DNA of 7,220 nt from positions 1 through 7,220 of the forward strand of contig DAIQOP010000201.1 of NCBI GenBank assembly GCA_036787815.1. The letters run 5' to 3'. A program made the position numbers and the translations under genes. Source of the stretch: DATBAK01 sp036787815 (GTDB taxonomy: Bacteria; Actinomycetota; Acidimicrobiia; IMCC26256; PALSA-610). The stretch's first letter is position 1, and the number at the start of each line of letters is the position of its first letter. Below are positions 5,581 to 7,220 of this stretch, piece by piece. A model generated the notes under the pieces. That model had not been told where the DNA came from, did not search any database, and saw nothing but the letters and a program-made list of their open reading frames with translations.

Positions 5581-6463
5581 CACCACCTCTCCCGCCCCGA
5601 CCACCGACCCGGACGGGCGGCTCGACCGCGAGCTCGCCGGCATCGACGCGCTCGGGCTCGCGGTTCCCTCGGCGCCGAATCGGGCCAAGGCGATCTGGTC
5701 GTCGGCGTGGCCCAAGCTGCTCGCCATCGGCATCTTCGTCGGCGCCTGGCAGGTGGTCGTGTGGTCGCACTGGAAGGACCCGTACATCCTTCCGGGGCCG
5801 GTCGCGACCTTCCGCTCGCTCGTCGACAATCGGGCCACGCTGGCGCGCGCCGCGATCGACACGCTCCAGCGGGGCGCGCTCGGCTTCGCGATCGCGACCG
5901 TCATCGGCTCGATCGTCGGGTTGGCCGTCGCGCAGTCGCGCGTGCTGCGTTCGGGCGTCGGTTCGATGATCACGGGCCTCCAGACGATGCCGTCGATCGC
6001 GTGGTTCCCGCTCGCGATCGTGCTGTTCCACCTCAGCATCTGGGCCGTGCTCTTCGTGGTGATCCTCGGCGCGGCACCGTCGATCGCCAACGGACTGCTC
6101 ACGGGCATCGACAACATCCCGCCGATCCTGCTCCGCGCCGGGCGCGTGCTCGGCGCGACCGGGTGGTCGGCGCTGCGGCACGTGATCCTGCCCGCCGCGA
6201 TGCCGAGCTTCGTCGGCGGGCTGAAGCAGGGCTGGGCGTTCGCGTGGCGCAGCCTGCTCGCCGGGGAGCTCATCGGTGCCGTGGCCGGCACGCACGCGCT
6301 CGGGCAGGTGCTCGACGCCGACCGGAGCTTCTCCGACTACACCGGGATGATGGCCGCGATGGTCACCATCTTCATCGTCGGTGTGGTGATGGACGCGGCC
6401 GTGTTCGGCCAGCTCGACCGCTTCGTGCGCCGCCGCCACGGCCTCATCGACACCGCGACCTGA
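5567..6463 (+). CDS. ABC transporter permease (SsuC/TauC-like)
   Basis: This 298-aa inner-membrane subunit has a polar N-terminal tail of about 45 residues followed by roughly six membrane segments, for example about 48-66, 104-122, 144-168 and 260-276. WKDPYILPGPVATF (69-82) is the usual family signature after the first helix. The cytoplasmic EAA loop that contacts the ATPase is visible at about 190-209 (RAGRVLGATGWSALRHVILP), followed by GLKQGWAFAWRSLLAGEL, also typical of the SsuC/TauC group. GAGG (5554-5557) lies 9 bases before the ATG at 5567, which falls inside the end of the ATPase gene (14-base overlap). It is the last gene of the importer operon. Its TGA (6461-6463) runs straight into the tandem repeat array. 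Confidence 0.94.
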   Translation: MPTTDTTSPAPTTDPDGRLDRELAGIDALGLAVPSAPNRAKAIWSSAWPKLLAIGIFVGAWQVVVWSHWKDPYILPGPVATFRSLVDNRATLARAAIDTLQRGALGFAIATVIGSIVGLAVAQSRVLRSGVGSMITGLQTMPSIAWFPLAIVLFHLSIWAVLFVVILGAAPSIANGLLTGIDNIPPILLRAGRVLGATGWSALRHVILPAAMPSFVGGLKQGWAFAWRSLLAGELIGAVAGTHALGQVLDADRSFSDYTGMMAAMVTIFIVGVVMDAAVFGQLDRFVRRRHGLIDTAT

Positions 6464-6530
6464 GTCACGGCGCCCGGAGTCACGGGCCTGGAGTCACGGG
6501 CCTGGAGTCACCAGGACCGGAGTTACCGGT
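6462..6530. repeat. Tandem GAGTCAC mini-repeat array between convergent genes
   Basis: Four units of 14-15 bases start at 6462, 6477, 6491 and 6505, each beginning GAGTCAC. The two middle units are identical (GAGTCACGGGCCTG). A fifth, partial and degenerate unit (GAGTTACCGG) starts at 6520. The array begins in the stop codon of the permease and ends in that of the cyclophilin gene, so it fills the whole gap between the two convergent genes. Most repeats place AGTCA/AGTTA in the loop of a small stem. Confidence 0.8.
6501..6530. terminator. Two abutting 5-bp hairpins, possible bidirectional terminator
   Basis: CCTGG-AGTCA-CCAGG (6501-6515) is followed without a gap by ACCGG-AGTTA-CCGGT (6516-6530). 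Both are perfect 5-bp stems with 5-base loops. They sit where transcripts from both sides should end. The second overlaps the end of the cyclophilin gene. The stems are short and no T-run follows, so a termination role is only plausible. Confidence 0.35.
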
Positions 6531-6996
6531 CGACTTCCTCGATGACGACCGTCTTCATGATGTCGCCCTCGGTGGTGGCCTGCGCGACCTCGATGCCGGA
6601 GGTGACGTGGCCGAAGAGGTTGTAGAGCTTGTCGAGCTTGCGCCGGCAGTCGTCGATGCAGATGAAGAACTGCGAGCCGTTGGTGTTCGGGCCCGAGTTG
6701 GCCATCGCGACCGCGCCGAGCGTGTACTCCGACTTCACCGGCTCGTCGGCGAACTTGTAGCCCGGCCCGCCGCGGCCGCTGCCCTCGGGGCAGCCGCCCT
6801 GGATCACGAAGTCGGGCACGACGCGGTGGAACGCGAGCCCGTCGTAGTAGCCCTGACGGGCGAGGCCGACGAAGTTGTTGACCGTCACCGGGGCGAGCTG
6901 CGGGTCGAGATCGGCAACGATCACTCCCCGACCGGTCGTGATCGTGACGCGGTAGAGCTTCGACTCGTCGATCTGCTGTTCGGGTGGTTTCGCCAC
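6523..6996 (-). CDS. Cyclophilin-type peptidyl-prolyl cis-trans isomerase
   Basis: This 157-aa single-domain cyclophilin interconverts cis and trans X-Pro bonds and so helps proteins fold. The catalytic block FHRVVPDFVIQGG (56-68) carries the essential arginine (Arg58) with Phe63 and Gln66. MANSGPNTNGSQFFI (98-112) is the second conserved block, and NLFGHVTSGIEV follows near the C-terminus. There is no signal peptide or membrane segment, so it is cytoplasmic. Length is normal for small bacterial cyclophilins. The GTG at 6996 is supported by GAGGAG (7008-7003), six bases upstream. It lies 32 bases after the stop of the upstream gene on the same strand, so the two are probably co-transcribed. 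It is unrelated to the sulfur genes and converges on them. Confidence 0.95.
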   Translation of the reverse strand: MAKPPEQQIDESKLYRVTITTGRGVIVADLDPQLAPVTVNNFVGLARQGYYDGLAFHRVVPDFVIQGGCPEGSGRGGPGYKFADEPVKSEYTLGAVAMANSGPNTNGSQFFICIDDCRRKLDKLYNLFGHVTSGIEVAQATTEGDIMKTVVIEEVDR

Positions 6997-7028
6997 GGTG
7001 GTCTCCTCGCTCCGGGGGGCCGCGCAGA

Positions 7029-7220
7029 TTAGCTGCCGGTCGTGGTCGTCGGCGCCTCGGCGTGTTGCTTCGCCTTGGCCTTCGCGGCTTTGAGCGCGTT
7101 CTGCACCATCGGTGCCTGCGGACCGTCGGGCGAGAGGGTGAGGTAGCGCTCGTACAACGGCACCGCGCCGGCCGGGTCGTTCGCGAACCGATCGCGCACG
7201 AGACCTTCGAACACGTACGC
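7029..7220 (-). CDS. C-terminal end of a possible TPR-repeat protein (5' end outside window)
   Basis: Only the last 63 residues are visible, ending in TAA at 7031-7029. The segment DPAGAVPLYERYLTLSPDGPQ resembles one tetratricopeptide-type helical hairpin (a repeat unit with the A..LYE.YL..SP pattern). It is followed by an Ala/Lys-rich helix (NALKAAKAKAKQHAEA) and a TTTT tail. TPR domains mediate protein-protein contacts. The rest of the protein is needed to say more. It lies directly upstream of the cyclophilin gene on the same strand. Confidence 0.55.
   Translation of the reverse strand, partial: AYVFEGLVRDRFANDPAGAVPLYERYLTLSPDGPQAPMVQNALKAAKAKAKQHAEAPTTTTGS

Noticed and set aside
1..7220. 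Mobile element, phage, CRISPR or defence system
   Set aside because: No transposase, integrase, terminal repeats, spaced direct repeats or defence-family domains are visible. The only tandem repeat is the 69-base array at 6462-6530.

Overview
The window is a high-GC, gene-dense stretch with frequent GTG starts, very short intergenic gaps and coding on both strands. This points to an actinobacterium-like chromosome. Acidimicrobiia would fit, but that is a guess from composition and protein style, because no phylogenetic marker is present. I see no tRNA, rRNA, CRISPR array or insertion sequence.

Layout, left to right. (1) A minus-strand GntR/HutC-type regulator fills positions 1-752 and runs off the left edge. 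Its promoter lies so close to the GTG start that the transcript is probably leaderless. (2) A 120-base gap holds two strong GC-rich hairpins. (3) A minus-strand pair follows: an Rrf2-family repressor (1596-2054), then a small sulfite-oxidase-like molybdopterin protein (912-1523). (4) Divergent from that pair is a TauE/SafE-type membrane exporter (2183-3082). (5) A second, paralogous Rrf2 regulator (3079-3537, minus) is divergent from a three-gene NitT/TauT-type (Ssu/Tau-like) ABC importer: lipoprotein 3680-4771, ATPase 4768-5580, permease 5567-6463. (6) A short tandem array of mini-hairpins separates the importer from a convergent minus-strand pair: the tail of a protein that may carry TPR repeats (right edge) and a cytoplasmic cyclophilin (6523-6996).

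The central part (about 912-6463) reads as a sulfur-compound locus: import of a sulfonate-like compound, export of sulfite or an organosulfur anion, and a sulfite-oxidase-fold enzyme. Two Rrf2 repressors appear to control it. The strongest observation is that the two Rrf2-target intergenic regions are near copies of each other. Each has TTGACC, a 17-bp spacer and a TA(T/G)GTT -10, followed immediately by a 19-bp GTCGA-N9-T(C/T)GAC element over the expected start of transcription. The two regulators are both 152 aa and align without gaps at about 56% identity by my hand count. The regulator-plus-operator cassette therefore seems to have been duplicated, with one copy facing the exporter and one facing the importer. 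The substrate is inferred from context. No desulfonating enzyme is in the window.
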